From positions 4,066,501 through 4,130,500 of the forward strand of contig JBAIZL010000008.1 in the NCBI GenBank assembly GCA_036971475.1: a stretch of DNA of 64,000 nucleotides. Direction: 5' to 3'. This DNA comes from Prosapia bicincta. Taxonomy: Eukaryota > Arthropoda > Insecta > Hemiptera > Cercopidae. A program made the position numbers and the translations under genes. Every line of letters starts with the position of its first letter. Position 1 is the first letter of the stretch. The notes under the pieces were generated by a model. That model was given only the letters and a program-made list of their open reading frames with translations. It did not search any database and was not told the origin of the DNA. Shown in pieces: positions 10,126-20,375 of the stretch.

Positions 10126-10322
10126 TTTCATTCTCTCATATTTCTTTTTGTGTTTTCTCTTTGATTGACAAAGACCACTGTGTGGTTGAAATATATCATT
10201 GGTTAAGTGCTTTTATGTGTTTCTATTTCAAGACTACAGAGTGGACTCTTACCAAGGTAAGTCTGTCAGTCTCCTAGTCCAAAAAACCTAAATACTCTTT
10301 ACCAACCAAAACTAAGCTAAAT
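10126..10322 (+). mobile_element. PLE terminal module M2
   Basis: M2 reads TTTCATTCTCTCATATTTC, a hammerhead-like segment (10157-10200), TTTCAAGACTACAG, then ACCAAGGTAAGTCTGTCAG, CTCCTAGTCCAAAAAA and ACCAACCAAAACTAA. The same order recurs at 21094, 26413 and 41988, and inverted at 26324 and 41777. It abuts PLE-A termini through (TA)n elsewhere. Confidence 0.7.
10157..10200 (+). ncRNA. hammerhead-like motif with altered core (M2)
   Basis: TTGACAA replaces CUGANGA, then an unpaired base, stem II ACCAC-TGT-GTGGT, (T)GAAA, and ATATATCA in place of M1's ATATTTCAA. Compared with M1 the stem II bases changed on both sides, keeping pairing. C3 to U and G8 to A are shared by M2 copies, so they were probably inactive before amplification or use a different core. 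Confidence 0.45.
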
Positions 10323-10353
10323 ATATAGGTGGATATATATAGGTGGATACCTG

Positions 10354-10706
10354 GATTTTTCTAGTGTTTAATTCTATTGGGTTATTATTTATTTCTGAAA
10401 TAAATAATAACCCAATAGAATTAAACTCACTAGAAAAATATCACATTTATAAAAACACATAACAATTTAATGAACCTACAGACCACATATACAGAAGACA
10501 TACTATATAAAAACATTATACACGCAGATCAAGAGAAAATGCGTGTAACGTCAACAAATACCAACATCACGGACCGAACATCTACACCAGAAAAATAATC
10601 AGTGATTCGACGATGGTCAAGTGACCGAAAGGTGCCTCATCACAACAAGGTAAAATTATTGCATTTAGTGGTGGATAATAGTATTTACAATAGTAATTTA
10701 TTAACT
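10354..10706 (+). mobile_element. PLE-A fragment with a 40-bp inverted start
   Basis: A short inverted PLE-A piece (10354-10393) meets its mirror (10394 onward) at GAAATAAATAATAACC. The + arm continues through the last about 60 codons of the ORF, the stop hairpin (10602-10643) and the 3' UTR to about 10706. Confidence 0.85.
10602..10643 (+). ncRNA. PLE-A hammerhead-like hairpin, copy with G at core position 8
   Basis: Same fold as the other copies, but the core reads TCGACGA: the catalytic-position base is G rather than A. Stem II is GGTC-AAGT-GACC. Confidence 0.5.
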
Positions 10707-10872
10707 TTATATATATACACAAAGTTGTGATTTAAAAAGAAAATTTGATACTTTCACTTTATTTCATGCCTCTCTAAAGTGAGAGTATATGAAATTCAAG
10801 CCTAAATATGTCCAAAACTTGAAGAAACAGGTATAAATAAAAAGCTAAAGAAAAATGTTCCCTAAAAGATTG
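10707..10872. other. short spacer
   Basis: Contains a TA-rich stretch and a small hairpin, CTCTCTAAAGTGAGAG. Nothing else. Confidence 0.5.
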
Positions 10873-12000
10873 TAATATACCAACCTAACATTCACAACGG
10901 ACACATCATAATACTAAACAAACTAAATATATATTACGAAAACGTACAATTCACTGTCAAAACAGAAACAAACAGAACAATTAACTATCTTGACATTACA
11001 TTAAATATAAATAATAATAAAATAGAAACTACAGTACACAGAAAACCTACTTCCAACAACACCACAATACACTACAAATCTAACCACCCCTGGCCACACA
11101 AAACTAACACTTACAGTAACATGATACATAAAGCAATATAATACACACAAGATAACAAACAAAAATTAGATAAAGAACTAGACAACATTACAAAAATAGC
11201 AATAGAAAATGGTTACAACAAACACCTTATAAAAAAACATATAATAAATTTACAAAAAAAACTAACCTCAACACAACACTACAACCTGAACACAAAAATA
11301 ATAAAAATAAACAAATCTACCTAAAATATAAATACCAATAACAAAATAGAAAAACTAACAAATATATACAACAAAGAATACTACACTCCAACATACAAAC
11401 CAAACAATAAAATATCTTAATAACACAAACCACAAAACAAATACAGAAAAACATAACCTATCAGGAAAATTACATGTAACGACTGCAACGCATTTTACAT
11501 AGGGAAAACGACCAGATCATTTAAAATAAGATTTGAAGAACATTACAGAGCATTCAAAAATAAAAATACAAAAGTATCAAATGTTGCAGTACACCTAATA
11601 TCACATAAACATGAAATAACAAACTATCCTAACCATACTTGAAATAAATAATAACCCAATAGAATTAAACTCACTAGAAAAATACCACATTTATAAATAC
11701 ACACACAACAATTTAATGAACCTACAGACTACATATACAGAAGACATACTATATAAAAATATGATACACCCAAATCAAGAGAAAATGCGTGTAACGTCAA
11801 CAAATACCAACATCACGGACGAACAGCTACACCAGAAAAATAATCAGTGATTCGACAATGGTCAAGTGACCGAAAGGTGCCTCATCACAACAAGGTAAAA
11901 TTATTGCAATTAGTGATGGATAAAAGTATTTACAATAGTAATATATCAACTTCATAAAGTCAATGCAACAGAAAAATAATGGATAACGAAAAATATCAAT
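10873..12000 (+). mobile_element. PLE-A copy 3, 5'-truncated and decayed
   Basis: Starts inside RT just after the YVDD region (VIYQP), continues through NYLDITLNIN, the GIY-YIG domain and the stop hairpin (11847-11888), and includes the long terminus AAGTCAATGCAACAG. Several frameshifts and stops break the ORF. It is followed by an inverted end of M2 (12013-12036) and (TA)n. Confidence 0.88.
11847..11888 (+). ncRNA. PLE-A hammerhead-like hairpin (copy 3)
   Basis: Stem I GTGAT/ATCAC, core TCGACAAT, stem II GGTC-AAGT-GACC, GAAA, GGTGCC, TC. All pairings are kept although the upstream ORF is broken. Confidence 0.5.
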
Positions 12001-12039
12001 AAATATATATATTTTTAGGTTAGTTTTGGTTGGTAAAGA

Positions 12040-12100
<61 letters not shown>
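12040..12100. repeat. (TA)n microsatellite
   Basis: TA run between the inverted M2 end and the next PLE-A terminus. Confidence 0.9.
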
Positions 12101-12105
<5 letters not shown>

Positions 12106-12712
12106 GTTAATATATTACTATTGTAAGTAATTTTATCCACCATTAAGTGCAATGATTTTACCTTGTGTGATGAGGCGCCTTGCAAAATTACGTGAAACGA
12201 CTACAACACATTTTACACAGGAAAAACAACTAGATCATTTAAAATAAGATTTTCAGAACATTACAGAGCATTCATAACTAAAACTTTAAAAAAAACATCA
12301 AATGTAGCAGAACACCTAATATAACATAAACATGAAATAACAAGTTACAAAAATAACCTATCCATACTTGAAGTAAATAATACCGCAATGAAACTAAACT
12401 AACTAGAAAAATACAGACAGGAACATACACATCAACTTAATTAGCTAACACACAACATATGCAGACGACACACTCCTCAAAAGCATCATGTGCACGGAAC
12501 ACGACAAAACATATATGACGTCAACAAGTACCAACATCACAGGCCGATAACAACATCAGAAAAATAGAGAAAAATAATTCAGTGATTCGACAATGGTCAA
12601 GTGACCGAAAGGTCTCATCACAAAACGTTAAAAAATTAATTACACTTAATGGTTTACAATTAACAATAATAAGTTTATAAAGTCAGTGCTACGGAAAAAT
12701 AATGGACAACAT
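12101..12712. mobile_element. PLE-A head-to-head dimer (short left arm, diverged right arm)
   Basis: Left arm (-) 12101-12183 starts at the short terminus TGAAGTTAATATATTAC and ends in the 3' UTR. Right arm (+) from about 12184 encodes a diverged GIY-YIG region, a hairpin near 12583-12620 and the long terminus (AAGTCAGTGCTACGG). The unequal ends match those of the dimers at 1489-6088, 32636-36247 and 41457-41630. Confidence 0.75.
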
Positions 12713-13616
12713 GAAATATCGTATTTCTGTATATATTTCTTTGTTTTTGTAAAATCATTGCCATGCTGGAAAAGTTTCCCAAAGGGCTGGCAGTAGGAAA
12801 TCCTTGCTCTTGAATGTATAGACCTGTCCACTCTTTAATTATATTACAGGTTTTCCAGATAGTAATGTGTCATCATCTAGTCCATTTTTCAGAATATATA
12901 TTCTATCTCCAGTATTAAACCTTTAAAATTTTACTACAGAAGTTCAGGTGGATTCGATTATCCAAACTATTTAGGAGTGAGGTTGTTTAGATAGTAAATC
13001 GTTTGAATAATCAAACACATATATTATATTAAACATAGTTTACTTTTTAGAATATATTTAGTATGTACTATACTTTACATCCTGTTACTGTAATACAACA
13101 ACCAATTAGTTATTAGATAAAGAGTAGACCTGTGGTACTTCTGTATTCTAAATAATATTAGTATTAGAAGGAGAATAAACAGAAGAAATACAAACACAAA
13201 CAAATTCTGCTGTATAATTACACAGACCTACGTAGAACAATGCGTACGTTTATAGTATTACATGTATTTTTTAAATATATACATAAATTTCAAAATTGAC
13301 GATTATAGTACACATACTACAGTATATATGTAAGAATTAAATATTAACACATAACTTAGGAAGGGTTCCATTCAACATGCGTTGTCTGTAAGCTGTTTCT
13401 TGTGCTTCGCTATAATTTTTTTTTTTCAGCATATTTTCCATGTTTGGATAATTGACGTCCAACTATATTTATACAATACTGAATCATTGTTTTTACATTT
13501 TAGGGTATGAATTTACCCACAAATTTATGCTCCGTAGTGATTGAAAAAGAGTATAGTGTTGAAAGCAATGTTTGAAGGAAGTGTGTGTAAATAATTGAAT
13601 GTTTTATTTGTCACAG
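12713..13616. other. intron, nothing firm
   Basis: AT-rich. GATTCGATTATCCAAAC near 12951 resembles a pogo-type end but no partner was found. Ends in the acceptor CACAG before exon 13617. Confidence 0.5.
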
Positions 13617-13866
13617 AACTGGAGTTACCATTGACCAATTAGAGAACAAACTTTCTGTAATTCATGTATCTGGAACTAAAGGAAAAGGTTCAACATGTGC
13701 ATTTTGCGAATCTATCTTGCGCAATCATGGGTTCAAGACAGGGTTTTTTTCTTCGCCTCATCTTATTGCAGCAAGAGAAAGAATACGCATAAATGGAAAG
13801 CCTTTAACTGAATCAGAATTCACAAAATATTTTTGGGATGTATATCAAAAGCTGATAGCAAGAAAA
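13617..13866 (+). CDS. FPGS: FPGS exon with P-loop
   Basis: Begins one base into the codon left open by the previous exon (Arg), then TGVTIDQLENKLSVIHVSGT. The ATP-binding P-loop GTKGKGSTCAF follows, then GFKTGFFSSPHLIAARERIR and FTKYFWDVYQKLIARK. The SPHL and RERIRINGKP segments are folate/ATP-site landmarks of the family. Ends in phase 0 before GTAAGT at 13867. The acceptor TGTCACAG has a poor polypyrimidine tract, but the phase and protein match are unambiguous. Confidence 0.97.
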
Positions 13867-13930
13867 GTAAGTTTTTATTACTAAATGTATAATAAAAAGC
13901 TTCTTATGTGACTTAATAACAAATAGAACT

Positions 13931-14066
13931 ACACACACACACACACACACACACCACACAAACACACAACACACACACACAAACACAACACACAACACAC
14001 ACACACACACACACACATACACACATACACACACAAACACAACACACACACACACCACACACCACA
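13931..14066. repeat. (CA)n-rich tract
   Basis: Imperfect CA/CAA microsatellite immediately 5' of the truncated non-LTR element. Confidence 0.9.
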
Positions 14067-14236
14067 GAAGAGAATTCGAAAGGCTAACCAACGTGGCGAT
14101 TACGCCAGAAAATTTAGTAGAGCAAACGCTCGCATCAGAAACTATATGGAACGCCACAACGGACTTCACCAGAGAAGTGATTACAGAACTGCAGAAGGAA
14201 GAAAAGAAAAGGAAAGTACACCCAGCTAATAGTTAG
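14066..14236 (+). pseudogene. C-terminal end of outer non-LTR retrotransposon ORF2
   Basis: The + strand reads FERLTNVAITPENLVEQTLA, then SETIWNATTDFTREVITELQ and a Lys-rich end with a TAG at 14234-14236. TPENLVE.TL.S...W plus a basic tail is the usual ending of R1/I-type ORF2 proteins. All upstream domains are missing: 5' truncation at the CA tract. Its 3' UTR continues to 14298 and, after the inserted element, from 17603. Confidence 0.7.
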
Positions 14237-14284
14237 TGGGGGACGTATGTAAGGAAAAAGATGGGAGAGCGTAAGCGCTAATGC

Positions 14285-14298
14285 CGCCCCGTGAAGTA
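14285..14298. repeat. 14-bp target-site duplication, left copy
   Basis: CGCCCCGTGAAGTA, identical to 17603-17616, flanking the minus-strand insertion. Confidence 0.9.
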
Positions 14299-17200
14299 CT
14301 TACTTCTTACTTCAGCCAACGCCCGTCCTTGGCCTCTCAGCCATCCGACGCCGTGCCTCCCAGTACAATGTAGCGAGTTCTTCCCTGGACTCCTCGTGAA
14401 AGATATCTTTCAGGCCGTCACAAGTGGTAAGATGCTCTGCCGTCCCTTCGTTGTTGGAGCAGAGTGGGCAGATTGGTGTGTCTACCACTTTCATGCGATG
14501 CAGGTGTCTCTGTAGGTAGTCATGTCCAGTGGTCATCCTAAACAAAGCCACGGCTACGCCTCTCGGAAGATCCAGTGGTATGCTTGATTGGATGATCTTT
14601 TCCCATTGCTTTCCTGTAGCAGCTTGTTTCCTGTCCCGTTTCACGGAGTCGCTGATAGTGCTGTTTATATTCCGACAGACACTGCGGTATGAGAGGGGGA
14701 GGATCGGCTGCGCCATGGAGCAGCCATGCTTGGCCAAACTATCTGCTTTTTCGTTTCCTCTGATGTCACAGTGCCCCGGCACCCATTGTATTGCGATCTG
14801 TGTTGTTTTCTGCAACATGCGGAGTGTTTTCTGGCAGTTGTTTATTTCCTTCCCTTCTTGTGGCTTTGGGGAGGCGATCGCCTGAATCGCGGATGTTGAG
14901 TCCGAGAGGAAAACTACCTTCTTGGTGTTGGCCGACAGAAGAATCTCTCTGGCCACTTCGCCGATGGCGGTCACTTCTCCTTCGAAGTTGGTTCCGTTTT
15001 TCCCCACTGCTATTGATTTTTGCCCAATTGAGGAGAAATATCCGGCCCCGCATGCGTCATGCATTGCCGATCCATCTGTGTACACACGCAGCCATTCGTC
15101 TGCCGGATACCTCTCGTTGATCATAGCTTCTGTTAGTACTTTGAGTTCGCAGATTTGGATGTCGGCTTTTCTCAGGCTTACACCAGGTATTGATGTCCAC
15201 GATGGTATTTCGGTCCTTTCCTTTATATATTTCGTTTTCTTGAAAGGTTGTCGCTCTGATTCTTCCAATCCATGTCTTCTTCTTATTTCTGCGGCTTTTG
15301 CCAGTGGTGTGACTTGGGTTTTAAGCCTTTGGCTTGCGCATCTGTATTTCTTCCAGAAGTCATCGTTGGTTCTTAAGGCTCTTTCAAAGAATTTGATAGC
15401 AGCCTTGTCCCTGCGAGCGTTAAGGGGCTCAATATCTGTTTGAATCTCTAACGCTGCAATTGGGGTAGACTTCGCAGCACCACATATCAGTCTCAATGCA
15501 TTGTTTTGGACTGTATTCAGGTCTTTCTTTGCATTATCAGAAGCTGTGTTGTAAGCTTCTGAGCCGTATTCAAGGATTGGGCGGATGTAAGACTTGTATG
15601 TAGTAATCAGAACGTCCTGAGTAGCACCCCACTTCGTTCCAGTCAGTCTCTTCATCATATTCAGCCTTTTTGCAGCTTTTGTTACAGCACCTTCTATATG
15701 TCCCGACCACTGGAGTTTGCTGTCCAGAGCGATACCTAAGTACCTGGTTGATCGCGTTATTGGCAGGTCAGTAGTCCCTATTACTACGTGTGGATCGTAA
15801 GTTTTAGTTGATAGCGTGAATAACTGTGCCGTGGTCTTGTTTTCGTTAATAATCATATCGTTTTCGGAGCACCATCTTTTGACTCCACCTAATGTCTCGT
15901 TTATTTTGGTTTCCAAGGAGTTGATGTTGCTGCTGGTCGCCCATATTATCACATCATCTGCGTAACAGAGTACTTCGACTCCTGGGTTATTTACCTTAAT
16001 GTTGCAGATTAAATCATTCATGTAAAGGTTGAAAAGAGTACAACTGCTGACCGCTCCCTGCGGGAGTCCCCTTCTCTGTTGACGGAACTGAGAACTTCTG
16101 TTTCCATAGCGGACCTTTATAAATCGTTGGCTCAAAAATTGATTTATCCAGTTCAACATGTTTCCTGCCACTCCGTAGTTGGCAATTTTGTTATAGAGGA
16201 GTTTTCTGCTAACTGTGTCGTAAGCTCCCCGGAAGTCAATAAAACACGCGAGGGTGGACATTTTTCGGTGAAAGCCATCTTTCACGCACTGGGAGAGCTT
16301 ATTGACTTGGTCAGTAGTGGATTTGTGTTTTCTAAAACCAGCCTGTTCTTCATGAATTATATTAGCTCTCTCTATATAGGCCTCCAGCCTGTGGTTGACC
16401 ATCCTTTCCATAACTTTGCAGGTAACAGAAGTAAGACTGATCGGTCTATAACTGCTTAATTTCTCGGGATCCTTTCCCTTCTTAAACACGGGTACAACTA
16501 CCGCCTTCTTCCACGTGTCTGGGATACCGATGCGCCAGCTCTCATTCATAGCCATTAGTAAGGTTTTTTGTGCTTCTTTGCCCAGATGTACAATGAATTC
16601 GGGATAGACATCATCAATTCCACAGCTTCTTCCACACCTGATTTCACTTATAGCTAGCCTTAATTCCGACAAGTTAAAATCCGCCTGGAAAAGGTTTATG
16701 TCTTTCCCACTCAGTGCGGTTGCTGGAGTAGCTATTTTTCGGTGGTTCTTAAAGTGCTGGCAGTCTGGTCGTGAAGAGAACAATTTACAGAAAAGGTTGG
16801 CAATGTCCTCCCTGTTGACAATGATTTCTTGTCCATGTTTGATAGGGTGGGCTTTGAAGCTCTTACTTTCGTTATTCAGCCTGGAGATGAATTTGTGTGC
16901 TTTAGTTCCGTCCTTCCTGAAGTCAATTCCCGCGATGAAATTTCTGAATTTACTTCTTTTGCTATTTACTATCGTCCGTTGAAGTTTTGCCTGTGCCTTC
17001 CTAAGTTTGATGCAATCACCCAGGTTGTTGCTGTGTTCTGCCGTGTGCCTGGCAGCGTCTCTTTCTTTCTTGAGTTTTGTAAGTTCCTCACTCCAGAAGG
17101 GTGAGTACTTTTTTACTTGGCCTCTGGGGATATGGAGTTCGGCGATCTCTAGTATAGATTTCGTGATTTTCTTCATTGTGCTGTTTGGGTTTCCTGTCGG

Positions 17201-17602
17201 AAATATATTCTTCAGTCTTTTGTCAGTGTCTTCAGCGAAGGCAGTCCAATTTGCCTTTTTAAAGTTCCACCTCGTAAGTCTTTTCCTGGGCTGGACGTTT
17301 TCCTTTGGTCTTGTTTTTAGTAGAACAATTTTGTGTCCACACCCGGAGGGGTCCTCCAGCAGTTGGTGTTGGCAGCGGTCGGCGATACTTGCATGCGGCA
17401 AGATCAGGTCCGGTTTGCCGAGGCGGCCAGTAAAGGAAAGAAAGGTATGATCGGTCGTCAGGAGAGTGAGCGGCCCGCTGTCGATGAAATCTTCCATGGC
17501 TCTTCCCACCGTTGTTGTTCGTGAGCACCCCCATCTGACAGAAGGTGCGTTGAAATCGCCAATAATAATTGTATTGTTGTCGATCGTCTGATTAAGTAGT
17601 GT
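14299..17602 (-). mobile_element. non-LTR retrotransposon with RNase H (I-group type), 5'-truncated, young
   Basis: Inserted in the outer element's 3' UTR with a 14-bp duplication. The 3' end has no poly(A): after the TGA stop come only 13 bases, AGTAAGAAGTAAG (two AAGTAAG units), before the target repeat. The 5' end is cut inside the endonuclease domain. The fully open ORF indicates recent insertion. Confidence 0.88.
14312..17602 (-). CDS. ORF2: AP-endonuclease remnant, RT, RNase H, zinc knuckle
   Basis: 1,096 sense codons without a stop, entering from the truncated 5' end. Domains in order: the end of an APE-type endonuclease (IIIGDFNAPSVRWG and GKPDLILPHA); RT with SYRPISLTSVTCKVMERM, EEQAGFRKHKSTTDQ, CFIDFRGAYDTVSR, GLPQGAVSSCTLFNLYMNDL and catalytic YADD in VLCYADDVIIW; RNase H with YTDGSAMHDACGAGYF, FEGEVTAIGE, FLSDSTSAIQ and WVPGHCDIRGNEKADSLA, keeping the D-E-D and the His/Asp pair; and a C-terminal CPLCSNNEGTAEHLTTC zinc-knuckle-like motif. 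An RNase H after RT places it in the I/LOA-like non-LTR group rather than Jockey. Only the first part of the endonuclease is missing. No ORF1 is present. Confidence 0.92.
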   Translation of the reverse strand, partial: TLLNQTIDNNTIIIGDFNAPSVRWGCSRTTTVGRAMEDFIDSGPLTLLTTDHTFLSFTGRLGKPDLILPHASIADRCQHQLLEDPSGCGHKIVLLKTRPKENVQPRKRLTRWNFKKANWTAFAEDTDKRLKNIFPTGNPNSTMKKITKSILEIAELHIPRGQVKKYSPFWSEELTKLKKERDAARHTAEHSNNLGDCIKLRKAQAKLQRTIVNSKRSKFRNFIAGIDFRKDGTKAHKFISRLNNESKSFKAHPIKHGQEIIVNREDIANLFCKLFSSRPDCQHFKNHRKIATPATALSGKDINLFQADFNLSELRLAISEIRCGRSCGIDDVYPEFIVHLGKEAQKTLLMAMNESWRIGIPDTWKKAVVVPVFKKGKDPEKLSSYRPISLTSVTCKVMERMVNHRLEAYIERANIIHEEQAGFRKHKSTTDQVNKLSQCVKDGFHRKMSTLACFIDFRGAYDTVSRKLLYNKIANYGVAGNMLNWINQFLSQRFIKVRYGNRSSQFRQQRRGLPQGAVSSCTLFNLYMNDLICNIKVNNPGVEVLCYADDVIIWATSSNINSLETKINETLGGVKRWCSENDMIINENKTTAQLFTLSTKTYDPHVVIGTTDLPITRSTRYLGIALDSKLQWSGHIEGAVTKAAKRLNMMKRLTGTKWGATQDVLITTYKSYIRPILEYGSEAYNTASDNAKKDLNTVQNNALRLICGAAKSTPIAALEIQTDIEPLNARRDKAAIKFFERALRTNDDFWKKYRCASQRLKTQVTPLAKAAEIRRRHGLEESERQPFKKTKYIKERTEIPSWTSIPGVSLRKADIQICELKVLTEAMINERYPADEWLRVYTDGSAMHDACGAGYFSSIGQKSIAVGKNGTNFEGEVTAIGEVAREILLSANTKKVVFLSDSTSAIQAIASPKPQEGKEINNCQKTLRMLQKTTQIAIQWVPGHCDIRGNEKADSLAKHGCSMAQPILPLSYRSVCRNINSTISDSVKRDRKQAATGKQWEKIIQSSIPLDLPRGVAVALFRMTTGHDYLQRHLHRMKVVDTPICPLCSNNEGTAEHLTTCDGLKDIFHEESREELATLYWEARRRMAERPRTGVG

Positions 17603-17616
17603 CGCCCCGTGAAGTA
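17603..17616. repeat. 14-bp target-site duplication, right copy
   Basis: CGCCCCGTGAAGTA, identical to 14285-14298. Confidence 0.9.
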
Positions 17617-17772
17617 GTGCCTAGCGGCGGTCCCGCGGGGAATTAAGGCTTTTGGAAAGAGGAGAAGGGGGGTTTTTTAGTCGGTAGGCGTCTCGGCTCC
17701 ATACTGAGATGAATCCGACACTACCCATAACATCTGGTGTCTTTTGAAAATCTTTCCCCCACCTCCTTAAAA

Positions 17773-17803
<31 letters not shown>

Positions 17804-18357
17804 CACAGTCGGCGCCGCTTATTGTGATCACGGTTAATGTTATCATTCGGTTATTGTTATCGTTTCATTGAAAAACAAACACGGACGTATATTAATACAT
17901 TGTAATTAGGTCTTATTGTAATCATCTGTTCGCTTATTATTATCATTTAATTTGCCATGCAAAATCATATGCGTCAATGTATACTAGCATAGACCAAGTA
18001 AAAATGTCTACAATGTAGTGTAAACAGCACGTGCAACACACAATGTTGCCCAATTCATAGAATGTTTATTTTTAGAATGACTGAAATACTTTATAGCGGT
18101 TTCAGCACTTAGCACAGTTCTCAGAATATCTCCCTTACTCTTTGTTTACGCAAACACCCTAGCCTCGCTGAGTCGACTTTAGTTGTTTTTTAACATTAGT
18201 TGATGTTACTAGTGAACCATTTACAGTACAGTCCTACTGTATTATTATGAACGTTTATTACAGTATTTCAGTGTGATTTTACATAATTTAATTTTTAAAG
18301 ATCTTTTTCTTTGTAGAGTTTAGTGTCACTTGAAGTTTCAAAGGACTGTATAGCAAG

Positions 18358-19182
18358 ATGTCCGAATATAAAAAAAAACGACGCGATTAAGGTCTCAAAC
18401 AAAAACTTGATATTCTAGATAGGTACAGTAAATTACCAAAAATGAGTCAAAGAAACGCTGCTTCTCAACTTGGCGTTTCTCAACCTCTCTTATGTAAAAT
18501 ATTGAGCAACAAAGAAAAAATCTTGTCATTATCAATGTGTAATGCAAATGTTGACAACAAAAGACATCGTTCTGGGAAGGATCCGCAAGTGGAATCAGCT
18601 TTGAAATTGTTTAAGGGTTTAAAAATGTTTGCGAAAAAGATGCTTGAGTTGACGGCCCTCTAATGCGTCTAAAAACTGAGAATCTTGCCAAAAAAATAGG
18701 AAAACAGGATTTTAAAGCCACAGATGGATGCTTCAATCGATGGAAGAAAAGGGAAAACATTGTTTACAAGAAAAAGTGTGGTGAAAAAAGAAATGCTGAT
18801 TTTGTTGGAGCTGAAGACGGGTTACAATACGAATGGCCAAAGATTTTGGCCGAGTATTCTCCCAGCTGCATATACAATGCAGATGAAACAGGACTTTATT
18901 ATCGTGCTTTACCCGAACATACTTACTTATTTAAAAATGAAAGTGCTAACGGCTGTAAAATATGTAAACAAAGAATAACTGTTTTGTGTTGTGTTAACAT
19001 GGTTGGTCATAAAGAAAAACTCTTAATTATCGGTAAATCTAAAAATCCACGGTGTTTTCAAGGTATCAAAAAGCTACCGGTTGAATATCATTCAAACTCC
19101 AATGCTTGGATGACATCAAAAATGTTTAATGAATGGCTGACTAAATGGGATACCAAACGCAACATTGTCCTTCTACTAGACA
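18358..19182 (+). pseudogene. Tigger transposase, N-terminal and central part
   Basis: ATG at 18358 starts MSEYKKKRRD, then an in-frame TAA, then LKQKLDILDRYSKLPKMSQR and the HTH-like AASQLGVSQPLLCKILS. A frameshift/stop near 18660 separates it from the next segment, which has the first catalytic Asp in YNADETGLYYR, then KNPRCFQGIKKLP and WMTSKMFNEWLTKWD. It runs into NIVLLLD, where the R1-type element is inserted. Order and motifs fit Tigger/jerky-type DDE proteins. It is dead: at least two lesions besides the insertion. Confidence 0.85.
19169..19182. repeat. 14-bp target-site duplication, left copy
   Basis: CCTTCTACTAGACA, repeated at 20376-20389 around the R1-type insertion. Confidence 0.92.
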
Positions 19183-20375
19183 GTGTGCTGAGATGTGTAT
19201 AATAGAAATGACAGATAAAGTAGAAAATAAACAAAGAAGAAGAAGAGAGTGGCAGGAGGATACCTAGCCTCGCGACTTTAATCCTCCTCCCGGAAATACA
19301 CATTATAAGAAGAAAACGGAGAGTCTACCCTAGCATGTGAAACCACTACCCCCACGAAACCTTTCCTCAATCCATGTACCCGGAGGACAGAACCTCCGTG
19401 GGCTGAGTACATGACCCGTGGTACCATTTTTGGCAATGAAGCCCCGAAGCCCTGAATGGTCGCGGGCCCGTGATCCCAAGCCACTTGCCAGGGATCGCTA
19501 CAGCTTGTCTAGCCCTCCAGACGCCGGCTGGGACTTACCACGCTTTCCAGGCTAGGCGAGACGCCGTACCCCCAGACTTCAGTCGGTCCAGCCATCCCAT
19601 ACATTCCCTTTCACACATCAGTCAATCCTCTCCCTCACAACATTCACTCACTCAATCGCCCTCTCATACTTCTCCCACCCCAATTCCCCTCTCCTTCTCC
19701 TTTTCCCTTAGAACATACCCCACAAATGCTACAAATTCCCCATAAACCCCTTCCTTCAACATCCATTCCATACTTAATCCCTCACCCCCCAGTTCCCCAA
19801 TTTTGCCCCTCAGTTGTTCACGCCTACCCTCCCACCTAACACTCAAACACCACATGCTCACACGTTTCATACTCACCACACACACACACCTACCATCCAC
19901 ACTCGCAATCTTCCTTCTCCATTTATACTCAGCAAAGTCACCATGTCCGCTCAGAACCTGAGAGACATGATAACTTGGCTCCACCCACTTCAGTCTCACC
20001 CTTTCACTCACACTTCCAAACCACCTTTTCGTCCACAGACCCACACTTGTGATGGCTCACCTCTCTTCCCATTCTCTCATTAATAATTCCCTTAATTTGC
20101 CCTTACGCTTGCTTCCCCTTACGACCTCGCCCCCCCCCCACTCAATCTCGCCCTCCCGTCTCAATTTCTCTCTCATCCATCCCCTTTTGACCTCAACATT
20201 CAACGGACACACCCCAGCAATGACCAAAGCTGCCTCAGTCGACACTGTCCTATATAACTTCCCCATCATCAGCACAACCCTTCTTTGCTGTTTCAACAGA
20301 ATCCTGCTGTGATATTTCCTTACAAGATCCCCCCAGGCTCCCACCCCGTACAAAACTATAGCCAGGTACACCCCA
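19183..20375 (-). mobile_element. R1-clade non-LTR retrotransposon, 5'-truncated
   Basis: GC-richer than its surroundings. The minus strand encodes the C-terminus of an R1-type ORF2 followed by about 480 bp of 3' UTR without a poly(A) tail, ending in CACATCTCAGCACAC against the target repeat. The 5' end is truncated at 20375. Confidence 0.85.
19664..20375 (-). pseudogene. R1-type ORF2 C-terminal part with one internal stop
   Basis: Reads GVYLAIVLYGVGAWGDLVRK, then LLKQQRRVVLMMGKLYRTVS followed by TEAALVIAGVCPLNVEVKR, the hallmark post-RT segment of R1-clade elements (YRTVST.A..VIAG..P...E). After a TGA at 20057-20059 the same frame continues with VSQVLSGHGDFAEYKW and CVCVV...WC, the C-terminal GHG.F..Y / Cys region. 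A single base change explains the stop. Confidence 0.82.

Larger units (their letters stand above)
14066..17789 (+). mobile_element. outer non-LTR element, 5'-truncated, split by an insertion
   Basis: C-terminal ORF, then a 3' UTR that breaks at 14298 and resumes at 17603/17617 with CTAGCGGCGGTCCCGCGGG and ends in a 21-A tail (17769-17789). Removing 14299-17602 and one 14-bp duplicate rejoins the UTR. Confidence 0.75.

Noticed and set aside
12940..13020. pogo-type MITE around GATTCGATTATCCAAAC
   Set aside because: No second inverted terminus located; kept only as a note.
13813..14169. Minus-strand Cys/Val repeat ORF
   Set aside because: Translation of the (CA)n microsatellite plus the end of an FPGS exon in antisense.
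14529..17450. Plus-strand ORFs of 90-170 codons
   Set aside because: Antisense shadows of the 1,096-codon non-LTR ORF, which has all RT and RNase H motifs.
17769..17807. Poly(A) plus (CA)n as one composite microsatellite
   Set aside because: The A-run is better explained as the 3' tail of the outer non-LTR element, with the CA run lying between it and the Tigger terminus.
19470..20312. Plus-strand Ser/Pro/His-rich ORFs
   Set aside because: Antisense of the R1-type ORF2, whose minus-strand reading matches the R1-clade C-terminus.
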